DNA of 64,000 bases from Bradysia coprophila (lineage: Eukaryota; Arthropoda; Insecta; Diptera; Sciaridae): the NCBI RefSeq assembly GCF_014529535.1, contig NW_023503372.1, positions 934,075 through 998,074 of the forward strand. The letters run 5' to 3'. Of the stretch, positions 11,211-22,800 are shown one piece after another. How positions within the stretch are numbered: position 1 is the first letter of the stretch; every line of letters begins with the position of its first letter. The translations under genes were made by a program, and so were the position numbers. The notes beneath the pieces are model-generated. The model was not told the origin of the DNA. It made no database searches and worked only from the letters and a program-made list of their open reading frames with translations.

Positions 11211-13839
11211 GTTTTTGGCGTGTTCCGTTTTGCTTTTTCTCTGCCGATCTGGTCGGTGCCCTTTTTTAATTCAATTTGTTCAAAATTAGCAAATTAAATT
11301 TCGGTAAACGAGGCATCCTAAAACCGTCTTTTCATTTCATCCTGACTTCATACGTATATCTTATCATCTTCGATTAGTCACACACACTTTCGCCATCAGA
11401 ACATTGACACGAAAAAATGTTTTGTTTTGTCCATCCTTTTCATTCTTTTAATCGAGCAATTTTGAAAGCTGACGAATAATATCAAACAGTCTGAATCATG
11501 AAATTATCCCCATCCATTCACTCTATCTTTCCCAACTGTTTTATGGGTTTTAATTGCTCTGTGGTCACACGACTGCATTTTATATACATTGTCGACGTGC
11601 CACTGGCATCGATGTATTTATTCCATTCGGTTCAGATTTAGACTCTCATGAATACCGGTAATAACCCTTCGAACAGAGCAGACAATTTCGATTTTTTTTA
11701 AAACCCGGAGATTAAAAGTTAATTTATCTTTTAATACGAGACAAGAAACCATTTCCATCCCTTCCTGTACTGTGCAAGACTTCCTTTCAGCTCAGAATCA
11801 TTCAATAAAAATTCATGGAAAAACTTTTAATTATTAACAACGAGTCATAATGTCCAATGCTGATAGCTTCTTTGGTTTGTTTTTTTTTTTATTTTCGCTT
11901 CATACAAGTATCCGATGGCATGGGATGCTTGTGAGCTGTTTCTTCTCGTCATAGAAAATATCAAGTTTCCTGTAAATGGAACATGAAAAAATTAAAAGAA
12001 ATATGTCGATGGCATTGACGTTTTTCGTTTCATCTCGACAAAGACGAAAGAAAATTGATAAAACTTTTGGTGCTTAAGTAGAACATTTTCAGAACAATAT
12101 ACCAAAGTTACATTTTGCGGTTTTCTTTGAGTTTAACTTTTTCGTTCAATAAAACAACTTGTTCTACAGCATATAGCATATCGATCATCCTGTTGATGCA
12201 CGAAGTAGAACGAATGGTGTAATGTCGTAAATTGAACTCTAGAACGGACTACTAAAGAAATACTTTTTTTTACTCTTGGGGTAGGTCAGAGATGTTAACA
12301 AACTTAAGTGGAACGACCATCGACTCGAAAATATTTTTTATTTTGAGTCATTGAAACCTCCTTTCTTCGTGTAGTTTCTTCCTCCAACCGACAGATATAA
12401 ATCACATTAATCGTGAAAGTCGATGTTGTGTACACGTAATATCGTTTGTGTCTTATGCTCCTTCACCAGATAAGATAAGAAGCCAGCAACAATTACTACA
12501 CAAATTTCGATGATGTACACTGTGTTGGAACTATTTGTGCAGGAATATCCCCGAGATTAAATTAATCAAACAGAACGATTAGCGCTTTCATTCGGTTGTT
12601 TGTCCAGTGAGTAATCGCAGTTTTCGCAACCTTCAGAGTGAATGAGTTGATGTGAAATGTGTCCGAAAATCGTGTAGTCTTGTGATACTGTTCGGTCGTA
12701 AAGTAGGGTAACAAAGAAAAGTGGGATACGTTCATAAGAGTCAAGTTGAACCGACGAAGGAATCTCGACGACGTAAAATTAATTTTCACTTGAGAAGTCG
12801 GACAGCCATTTTCTTTGGGAGACTTTGGAACAACACATTTCGCATCGTCTCACGTTTCTGTAATTTACATTAATTTCTTGATCTCAACAGTCGTTCCTTT
12901 CGAGTAGCATAGCAAAGCACTTTATTGTACCATATTTTTTGCGTGGACATAATGTCTGTGCCGAAATTTCCTCTCCAAAAACAATTAGCAAATGAAATTG
13001 ATTTTTTTACAGCAGCTACTATCGCAATATGAATTATTTGACTCCCCATTTTATCATACAGCATCGAAATGCATCAATTTTCCTCGCAAATGCAAATTTT
13101 TGTGTTAACGGTTTTCTGTGTCACAAATAGAATTTTATCGTCATTTACAAGTCAAAACCATTAAAAGTTAAATCTTGAATTGACCAACGTACACAATAAT
13201 ATCATAATAATTATGCAGCGAATTTAGTGTCGGCCATTATAGAACTCTGATAATCACAATGATCGCATTCATTTACCCACTTTCGATGCTCACACGTTGA
13301 ACGGTTTGCCGAGTAGATTAACACACATTCTACCTAAAAGTGTTGCTGGCCAAATTTTAAAAAGTACAAACGGATGGTGTGTGTATTGCACCCGAGCGTT
13401 AGTGATTTGTTTATTCAAATCATTGTTGGGACTATTCGGAGAATATTGTGAAAATCGCTCATAAGGATTGAATGAGGGTGAGACGAAGGCGATAGGCAGA
13501 CTTTAGAACATTAACTTTACTTTCACTGTCATCCTGGTATAATCAGCTTTAAACATATCATTTAGCCCTCCCCCCTTTTAAACCTTATTTTATGGTAAGT
13601 TAGAGTCTAATTACGATATTTAATCGCTTTATGTCAACTTTCCGATAAAAAGTTTATTAGAGACCCTGTAGGTAACTATCGTAACCGTTGCATAATTCGT
13701 GAGATTTCATAACTGTCCTGAATTTGTACTCGTAGAAATCTTTTCTCTGGATGACTTGTCACAGTATCGGAGCCGTAACTTGCTAGTCTTAAGATCTGAA
13801 ACTGAACTTCAAGTCCACCCCCAAAATATCTGAGTCCGG
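11211..13839. other. Non-coding spacer
   Basis: About 2.6 kb of AT-rich sequence. The open frames are short, with no recognisable protein text, RNA gene or repeat. Confidence 0.4.
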
Positions 13840-14090
13840 ACTCCGGACTAAACTGGCCCGAATTTAGCTGACATTTGAAATAAAAAGAAATTCAGGTAAA
13901 TCAGGTAAGTTTTCAGGTATACCTGAAAAAATTACAATCGTTCCTGAAATCTGACCTGGTTTGCCTGAATTTTTATTGGTCCACAAATTCGGGTAAGATA
14001 AAAATTTTCAATTCAGGTTCAGTTCTAATCAGATTCAGGTAATCTGAAGCTCAAATCAGAGTCAGGTCGACCTGACTCGAGACTAAGAAA
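13840..14090. repeat. Degenerate word-repeat locus (CAGGTAAATT-type)
   Basis: Decayed copies of a short word in both orientations: TTCAGGTAAATCAGGTAAG, TTTTCAGGTATACCTGAAAAA, CCTGAAATCTGACCTGG, TTCAATTCAGGTTCAG, CAGGTCGACCTGACTCGAG. The right end is close to a degraded copy of the CAGCTG MITE family (about 14370-14510). No coding capacity. Confidence 0.5.
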
Positions 14091-14369
14091 GACTTATCAT
14101 GGAAACGATTTTGTGTCATCGATTTCTAGACACAGATATGCACTTCATCGTCTTTCTACTCGGGCAAGGAAAAAATGCGGAATTCTGGAAATTTGTTTAC
14201 CGGGAAACTCCTTTGCCGACCAATGGGCCGGGAATTTTTTTTTTACGTTTTCGATTACCGGGGATCAGTTACTGGGAAGAAAATATTATTTCCATGCCCG
14301 TTTTCACTTCCCATTTCATTTTCGAATTTACTGGGGACGTCAGTGAAATTTAGGTAGGAATTTGCTTCG

Positions 14370-14510
14370 GCTGTTTTTAAGCTTGTTCACTTATGCAAAC
14401 AAAAGTGTATGTGAAATAGTTTCATGGACGCGTGTGCGTTTGTTAAAACCGTATAACGACGTATAAGCAGTCTTATTTGTATGGGTGGACCAGCTGAATC
14501 AAATTTCTAA
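14370..14510. mobile_element. Degraded CAGCTG-family MITE
   Basis: Contains GGCTGTTTTTAAGC, an internal GCGTGTGCG, the palindrome AACCGTATAACGACGTATAAG, then TGTATGGGTGGACCAGCTGAATCAAAT. The same order of words is found in the better preserved elements at 56164-56393 and 62921-63157. Terminal repeats are too decayed to define the ends. Confidence 0.4.
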
Positions 14511-14643
14511 TTAAACTGACGTTTTCTCTGTCATTCTATTTCTTGCACAGGTTTCGATTCAATTTTTACCTGGACCGTTTCCCAAGATAACGAAAATAGG
14601 GGAAATTGTGAAACATTTTCAGAAAAGTTAGGATACTATGGGA

Positions 14644-14823
14644 CACTGACAAAAAAGTTTCAAAAACTCAGCTGTTGCAGGTAACTTTGTGTCCAGGTAA
14701 TCTACAATAGATGCCACAGCTGCAGCGACCCATACAAAAAATACAGCTGGGGCATATAATGCAGATTACCTGGAGACAAAGTTACCTGTGACAGGTGAGT
14801 TTTTCGAAGCTTCTTTGTCAGTG
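14644..14823. mobile_element. Foldback MITE, 180 bp
   Basis: An imperfect palindrome. It opens CACTGACAAAAAAGTTTC and AGGTAACTTTGTGTCCAGG, and closes with the reverse complement (CCTGGAGACAAAGTTACCT, GAAGCTTCTTTGTCAGTG). The arms are about 75 bp with several mismatches and meet near ACAGCTGCAGC / ACAGCTGGGG. No coding capacity. I did not find a convincing target duplication. Confidence 0.65.
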
Positions 14824-16696
14824 GAAAATGTCAGAAAAGGGAAATAGTTCCTGGTTTTTATGCCTTACCTACAGATACCTATTTGAAACTCTGATTAACA
14901 CCAACTGAGTTAAAAGTCCCTTTCTGAAAGTTCTTCAACATCAAACACCGACCACATACAAAGTTTGAGTAATTTTTTGAAAAAATATTTATTCATATTA
15001 CCGTCATATCATCGTATTTATTGGTCTAAATGATTATATTAGGATGAGCAAATGATAGAAACGTGTCATTTATTGTAAATGGTGTTTATGCGCAATAATA
15101 AATTTAAAAATTTTTTTTCTTTAAATATTTTGAAACAAAGCAACTTTTTCAAAGAAAATAAATAAATAGAAGAAAGAGATAAAAAATCGAACATTTTTGC
15201 TTACGACAACGCATTTTATATGCAATAATATGTGGAGGTATATGTAATATATGGTGTGGTTGAACCATACGTACATTAGTTGTTGTATAGACTTTGAAAA
15301 AAAAAAAAAAACCATTCGGTGAAAAAGAAGAACAATTGTTATAAGCCAAGTTTTGTGGTATGTACACAAAATGTATACTTATACTCACAAAAGACAAAAC
15401 TAATTTCGATTTTTTTTTTCTTCTTCCATGAGTTTAATACTCAAAATAATTGTATTTTTACATGAATATAATGAAATGGTGTACCTAGACCTAGAAGAGG
15501 TAGAGAAAATAATTTACGAAAATAAAAAAAAAAATATTCCGCCACATAAACACATAGACACAACTATCAGTAAGTATACCACTGAGCTCTCACATCCATA
15601 TAGGTGTATCTATATCATCTACCATCTACACTACACATATTTTATTCGTTATTATTCGTTAAAAAAGTCATAATTACACTTTTCATACTGGCACTTTACA
15701 ATACTCACGATTTATATATATAAACATACAACAAAAACAACAACAACAACAAAAACGAAAGAAATTTTTCGCTATCAGCGAACTAGTCCTATTCTTTTAT
15801 ATAATTTTATTATAAATAAACATATAAGTCTCTCTTGTTCGGTTGTTTGTGTCTATGTATGTAAGCGATTTTAATAAGCGCAATGAACTTACGAAAAAAT
15901 CATCCATGTATATTCAATCTTTCTGGCCTGACGTATCGTTTGATTGTATTTCCATTTGAAACGAGCTCTCGTAAGTGTTTTTAACAAATTTTATTAACTT
16001 GAATCAGAAATATGTTTTTCGGTCTTCGACACTATTTGTTTCAATCAGCACCAGCACCTAATAAAAATAGTAATAATTCGAAAACGAGCTCTTTTTCCGT
16101 CAAGTCAACATAATCTTGTTATCTTTGTAAGTATAAGAGACACTTGAAGAAAACGCTAAACATCGACAAATATTTATATTCCGAAAATACAACACCGAAT
16201 TCTGAAGTGAATGCGGCCAGATTTAGAGTGACATACTCCTCGATCGGTGTGTAAAACATTTACAATTCATTTATGTTCGACGTTCGTCAGATGTAACTAT
16301 GCTAATCATTGCTAATTGATTGCTGCTAATTTTACTAATTCCAGCAGCGTTTTTCGCATTTCTCTGTTTTTTATCTTCGAAAAAAAATTATTTTACCGAC
16401 CTGACCGGAAAATGCCGTGTGAATAATAAATCATCAGTGAAGTCACCGACAAACTTTCAATATTTTAATTTGACATTTACCTTTAAGGTTGAAATTCTTC
16501 AATTAGAATGTCTTCAGACCTCGACTCAGACGTAGCGAATCTTGGTCTTGATTCACAATAAATTGTAAATCTGAGCATTGTATAAGAACCTTTCGCCAAA
16601 GAACCGTTTTCAATTCACGTTCGATGTGTCGTACTTCATAAACGACATCAGTTTTTCATATTTCCGTCCTACCACACTAGAGTCTTTTCTATTAAA
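14824..16696. other. Non-coding AT-rich spacer
   Basis: Poly-A/T tracts, a short CAA run near 15733 and short open frames of biased composition. Nothing recognisable as a gene. Confidence 0.4.
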
Positions 16697-16876
16697 GTAT
16701 TAAAGGAGAATACTTTTTGATCGGCTGGATTTAACTGGTCTCCGGACTCACACGTAAAAAATGAGAGAAATCAAAAATTTAAACTGAGCTTGGCTCTCGG
16801 TTTTTGTCATTCATTAATTTTTGACAGCTGACCCACAGACAAGTTAGATTTAACTGGTTTTCGCTCTCCTTAACAC
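16697..16876. mobile_element. MITE-like repeat, copy 2 of the AACCAGTTAAATC family
   Basis: The left end GTATTAAAGGAGA mirrors the right end TCTCCTTAACAC. The inner GGATTTAACTGGTCTCC recurs near the right end as GATTTAACTGGTTTTCGC, so part of the similarity is direct. Shares TTTTTGACAGCTGACC and the AACTGG words with 10825-11210. Confidence 0.5.
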
Positions 16877-19800
16877 GTTAGATTTTTAGAAATTTATTTG
16901 GAGATATTCGTCGACTGCCTTAGCATTTTCCGGTGTGCCTAAAGTTGACGAGTCGCAATAACCGGCAACGTGTTAACATTCTATTGGGACTTTTTTCATT
17001 TCAAACTTGTGTCAGCACTAGTCCTTGGTACTTTGACTGGTCCAATCATTTATTGCTACGCGTTGCACTCTTCGTTGGAAATCGCCAACACCTCATAGCA
17101 TTAGAATGACATTTTTGGTACATCCCCTCCTCTACTACAAAGTGAACGTCTTTTAGGAATAACGCCAATTAATTCCATACAAAATTTCCAAAAATTCCTA
17201 TTACAATAGCGAACACACATTAATGGTTAGAATATAGGGTAGATTGGACATGGAACAGTTGTGAATGATTTGCCACTATTGTACAATGTTTTCTGTAAAT
17301 TTTCCGTTCAGAAAAGGCATTGGCATCGACAACCTCATTGTGCTAACGAACAAAATGTTTTGTTGAAAATGAATCGACCTTTGAGGTGATTCGAATTTAC
17401 TTGCTTCTCTGATGGTTTGAACTGGTACTTCTTCAGCGCAAGTGTAAACTTTCATTGACAAAAGATTCTTGAGAATCTCATCTGTTTGGGTAACATTGTC
17501 TCCAGGTGAGATTTTAAAGAATCTTTGGTCAGTGTTCAATTTACCGGCTCGGAGTGAATATTATAAACCATAATCGGCCATCAGTCGGTTGTTACAATTA
17601 AAATTCTAACATGCGCCATCCACTGAAAGGTATCATACACATTTTTCAATTAAAAATGCACCAATTTCAACACCAATATCCAATAGAAGTCGTTGCTAGT
17701 GTTCTATAAACCAATTGTTCAAACATTACTGGAAAAAAAACTGTTTGCTCAAAATATTGATTGTAATGCTAGTTGCCATTAAAACTAAAAGAAAAACACA
17801 TTTCACGCTTCGAATGTGTTAATACTATTTCCCTGGTGCTTCTACAAATTTTTTTTTTTACCATACTGCACACATCGGTGAATTAAATTTAATTTTGTAG
17901 TGAACTTGTATGAGTACGTACTTGAAACACATGGTGGTTAAGTTATGTAAGTTTATTAATCTGTGCGTCCCGGTTGGTCGATGTTAATGACAAGTTTGAG
18001 GAGTCTTGAAGTCATGAAGTAATTAACGAATGAAATTTTTTGATTAGAATCGTACTGAGGGCATCCTGAATGTAACAAATTTTGTCGCGAAAAACGAACA
18101 CGTTGATAATTACGACATTTTCCCACTTCTTGACTCAGTGACGAAAGTGTCTTGTATGTGAATACCAAAAACCTAGGTGAGACACTTCATGCCAGCAAAA
18201 CTAAATTTCAAAAATTGAAAAAAATGTGGCAAGTAGAAACATTCTTTCGAAGCAAAGCTTGTTCGTTGAGAATGTCTGTCTCCTAGGTTGGATTGATGAC
18301 ATTAATTTCTGAGTTAGCCTTTTACAAAGTTCAACCTAAAATTATCGCAAACTAATCTCTCTTAAGGTGAATATGCCGTCAATAAGTCTGCACAATTTTT
18401 GATAGAATGTCACGTCATGTTATAGACGACAAGCGTAGCACAATTTTTGATGGTTCTTTTGTTTTATAAAGGTTAAGGTCGACCAGTTAAGATTACCTAA
18501 CACATTGACCTTCACATCAATTAGTTTGTGGTTGGGGGAACAAAATTTCATCAAGTAATTTCCCCCTCATTGTAAACCAATTTTCTCGTTACCATTGACT
18601 GCATGTCGGGTCATATCTCCGGTAATTTCCAGTCACATGAATTTTTTAAGCTTCTCAATTTAATGCTGAAAATAACGAAATGTCCATTTAATATCGGATT
18701 GTCTTTTTACATGACGACATATTTGAACGAAGAACGAAAAACTTTTTGATACATTTTACCTTCTCTACGAATTGTATTGAATTTGGTCGACTGCACTTAC
18801 CAAAAGAGGAATTTTACCGAGTTTATTGATTTCTATGTTTCGTTTTCTATTTATGTGAAACTTCACGATTTTTTTTATTATTTCTGTTTCGTTGTTTTAA
18901 CCAAAGTTCCATAACAGCAACATTTAAGTGAAGCCATTCAATAAAAACGTGATAAACGGAAAAATTAATCGAAAATGTAAAAAGTGAAGGAAAGAAATAA
19001 CACCGACCGATCGACCAAGAGTCATTTGATATTTTTGGTGTTGTAAAATGTATTGTACGTAGTGTGTAAAAGGCAAACTTTTTTCTTTCTTTTTTTTTCG
19101 AAAAATAATTAATGCACAAGACCAGTGTAAATGAAGCAGACTTTCGTAGTTAGTTACTTACATATATATATGTACAGAAATGTTTAATAATTTATAGGAG
19201 ATATATCTCTAATTGAAAATAGCTCTTTGTAAGTGAAGTCAGAAGGTTGTTAACCTTTTTTTCTTCTAACTTTTATATGAACATTTTCTATATATTTTCT
19301 GTATAATTCCGCTTTACAGCACACAAATGTGTACGATTTTTTTCTTCTTCTTCTTCATTTCGCTTGTTTGGTTGGCCGTTGTTGTTGTTGTTGTCGTTGT
19401 TTCGATTCTTATATTTGCTTACATTACATTATTTATCGGTGAAATAATTTGTGTTTATTGTAATAACATCACTTTTCAATGGCGTCTTGAAATCATCATC
19501 ACACAGAGTGAAGTGAAACACATAAATAGAATTATGAAAGACACCAATAATTTTTTTCTTCTTTTTCTTCTTTTCTCTCTTGTTGTTTTTTTTCTGTGTG
19601 TTTCTTTCTTGTCTTTTTAAATTTAATGAAGACTACACACTTCGACCATCTTCGTTATTATTATTTCTCCTATTTCTCAATGTACAATAAAAACCGGATA
19701 ATCATGCTACGGATTTCGTTTCGTAAAACTTATAAAATGGCTAAACCGACAATATACAATTATACAATACATTGATACGATTTACTTCTTCTTCTTTTTT

Positions 19801-22800
19801 TGTACTTTTATTTCAACTGTTCAAACATCGTGTCCAAGTTATAATTTAATGTGCCGCGTAATGCATTCACTTCTCTACAAATTTTTGTGTAATTTTTCTT
19901 TTTCCGTTTTGTCGGCCGATTTGTATTGTCGTTTCGTTGGATGAAATAAATCACTTCGACGAAAAGAGGATGAGGGTGTACACACTGCTGACTGTTGAAC
20001 TAAGTCCATTGAAATACCTAAATCATTTCCGTAAGAATATTTTTTTGTCATTATGAAATACCATTTTTACCAAATCATTTGCATTTCGACACATCCGCCA
20101 CTTTACCATTTTATAAAGCCTTATCATGATATCGACAGTAAATCTATTACTTCGTTTGGTTAATGCGTTTTCCGCAGATTGATAAGTACAATGGTAGATT
20201 ACGACCTTGTTTGGAACTTTTTTTGTCAGGTGTGGAATCGCAGTACGAGGTGAAGGCAAGTGATGTACTCACACAAAGTTCCAAACAATTACGTAAGTTA
20301 TTTTACTCACTAAGACCACGGAAAAATGAGTTTTGACACTTATATAAATGAAGTAATGACTCAATTCCAACTGAGCAGTGAGTACAATCTTTTACTTCAT
20401 TTGTTTTAACAAATTTTTTGCTGTATTACTGAGCCATAAACCAAGAGCGCATGGATTATACTTGTCGTCATAGTCGATAATAGATGACTATAGCAGTTTC
20501 TAGAAGGTGTGAACGAATGTGTTTTCCATTGATGTCAATAGCCTTAAAACAGTAATTTCCCAGGGTTTTCATTTGTAAAATATTTGTTATTTTGACCTGT
20601 TAGGTTGCGCAGCTCGGGCTGAAGGTGCCACACTTGTCAAAATAAAAATCTTCAGACTTGGACGTATGTCATGACATTTATTTCACGTTCTATCAACAAA
20701 ATGTCTTCCACTCAACTTGTAATGTCAGTCCATGTCTTCTGTTCAATGAACATTGTTCAATTACATCTTTCACCTTTACTAACGGAAAACTGTTTTCAAG
20801 AAATTTATAGGAAACGGCTTACGTTATCAGTTCAAAGTACTTTTTGCTGCATGCCAGGGGTCATTTTGTATTTTCGTAGTGGTTATCGATAACCTTTGTT
20901 CATTGACGATTTTTATCGGTAAATTTCAGCAATTGATTCACAATAACTCTCGATGTCAAAAGACACCGAACCTTTAATTTGTTCGTAAATTATCACCAAC
21001 AAAAATCCGTTACATTTATACCATTTCAATGTGATAATCCCACAAAAGAAGTGACTTGTCATCATCGAAGAATTTACCAGTCTTATGCCAATCCCTCTTT
21101 AGTCGTACGGTCGGTCGGTGATCTACTGTGTAAGAACACTTTTCGAGACCGAGAAATATTCAATTTCTTTTTAACTAATGGCTATCCGTTTGTATAGCTA
21201 CAATGCTACAAGTATAAGTAGCTGTGAGTGAATTAATTTTCACTTTCATTTATTAACTCATTCCAAGGATAACAACTCGGTGTTGGCAAGCCTATAAAAA
21301 TGGATTCAATTTCAAGACGTTTTTTTTGTGAGAAATCTTTTGTCTATTATTTCAGTGTTGAATGAACGTTAGGCTAAGAATGACCGACTTTCCTCTCACA
21401 CACAAAAAAAATGACTGATAATCCTGCTTACATTAGCAATCAGGTGTCACTGCTCATTCACATTTTTGTTTGAATGTTTCAAGTTTTAACTATACATGAC
21501 GAAGACTTGCAAAAGGAAAAGAAAATTTGGTAAAAAGGGTGTGCTGTACATGTGAGAGTTATCAGTTATTCAGGCTTTTAGAGCAATAAAAAAAAACGAA
21601 ACGGCCAGCAATGGTACATAACCGAACGGTAGAAAGAGCAAACATTGGTAATGTTTTGTTCTCGTTCTTATAGATACCAAGTTTTCGAAATTCGTAAGAA
21701 AGGCATCGAATTAACACGGCTAAACAGCTGTGTATTTGTGACTCAGCGTTCTTTTAACGCACAAAAAGGCAATTGAAGTGCCACATTTAAAAAAAAAACA
21801 ATTAGACGTTGGGACACATAAGTAGTCAGTCAAATTCAGTTTTTTATTACTTGTACACTTGCACGCATATAATTGGTCCATTCGTATATTATAAGCACGA
21901 CTGAATGTTTCTACAGGAATACTCGATACCAACTGAATCAATTTGAACATTTTGATCACTCCTCTCCCGCTTACAGTTATGTAAACCTCACAGAAACAAT
22001 CGAAAATTGATAAGCTTCCCAACAATCGTACAAGTTTGGCCTTGGTGTGGTAACCAAAGATCAGTAACCTCACAAGAGAAATGCTTCCTTACTTAATACT
22101 AAATGTCGTTGACGTCATATACCGCTGTGAATGATGACGCGTTCACTACACTACAATCCAAATGTGTACTTTGTGAACTGATTCGGTGGAATGAACAATG
22201 ATGCCAATAATTGCATAATATCTTCCTCGTATCGCATTGTTCCTTATATCATACACACCGAAACGAGCATTGAAGATTCTGTGCCCCGCGACACCGAAAA
22301 CGAGGCTTAAATGAAATTGAAAATGAAATCCAGTTTTCGATTGCAAAATTTTAAATAGATCTTTTTTTGCTGTCCTCTCTCTCTCCTTCTCTCGTTATCG
22401 TCATTATTATTTGACAGTACGGTTCGTTATGATGCCTGTTAATGGAATTCAAAACGAAAAGATGTTTAAAGAGTACAAAAGAGAACATTTTTGTTCATGT
22501 AAAGTACAACTACCCGACAACAACAACAACAATGTTTCACAGTGAAAAACGTTTTTCAGAAAGGTGTGCACACAACGATAGACATAACCATGTCATCCAT
22601 AAATTACAACAACAAGAAAAAATAGAAATAAAAAATTTTACAAATTTTTTTTCTCTTCGTACACACACAGGCAATAATACCATCGCATTTCAAACGAATT
22701 CATCTTTTTCCCTTTCGGCTTGGGTATATTTCTATCGTTTTTTATCTTATTATAGGTACTTCACTCAAAAAAAAAACTCTTTTTTTTCTTCGATGTTTAA

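Noticed and set aside
14099..14357. Three overlapping plus-strand frames of 60-84 codons
   Set aside because: They lie within repeat-derived DNA between a word-repeat locus and a MITE relic. No frame is favoured and none resembles a protein family.
17276..17539. 87-codon minus-strand open frame
   Set aside because: No family resemblance and no neighbouring exon; within chance length for this AT content.
21720..22073. 117-codon minus-strand open frame
   Set aside because: The text looks random, with no recognisable motif, and no promoter or splice support.
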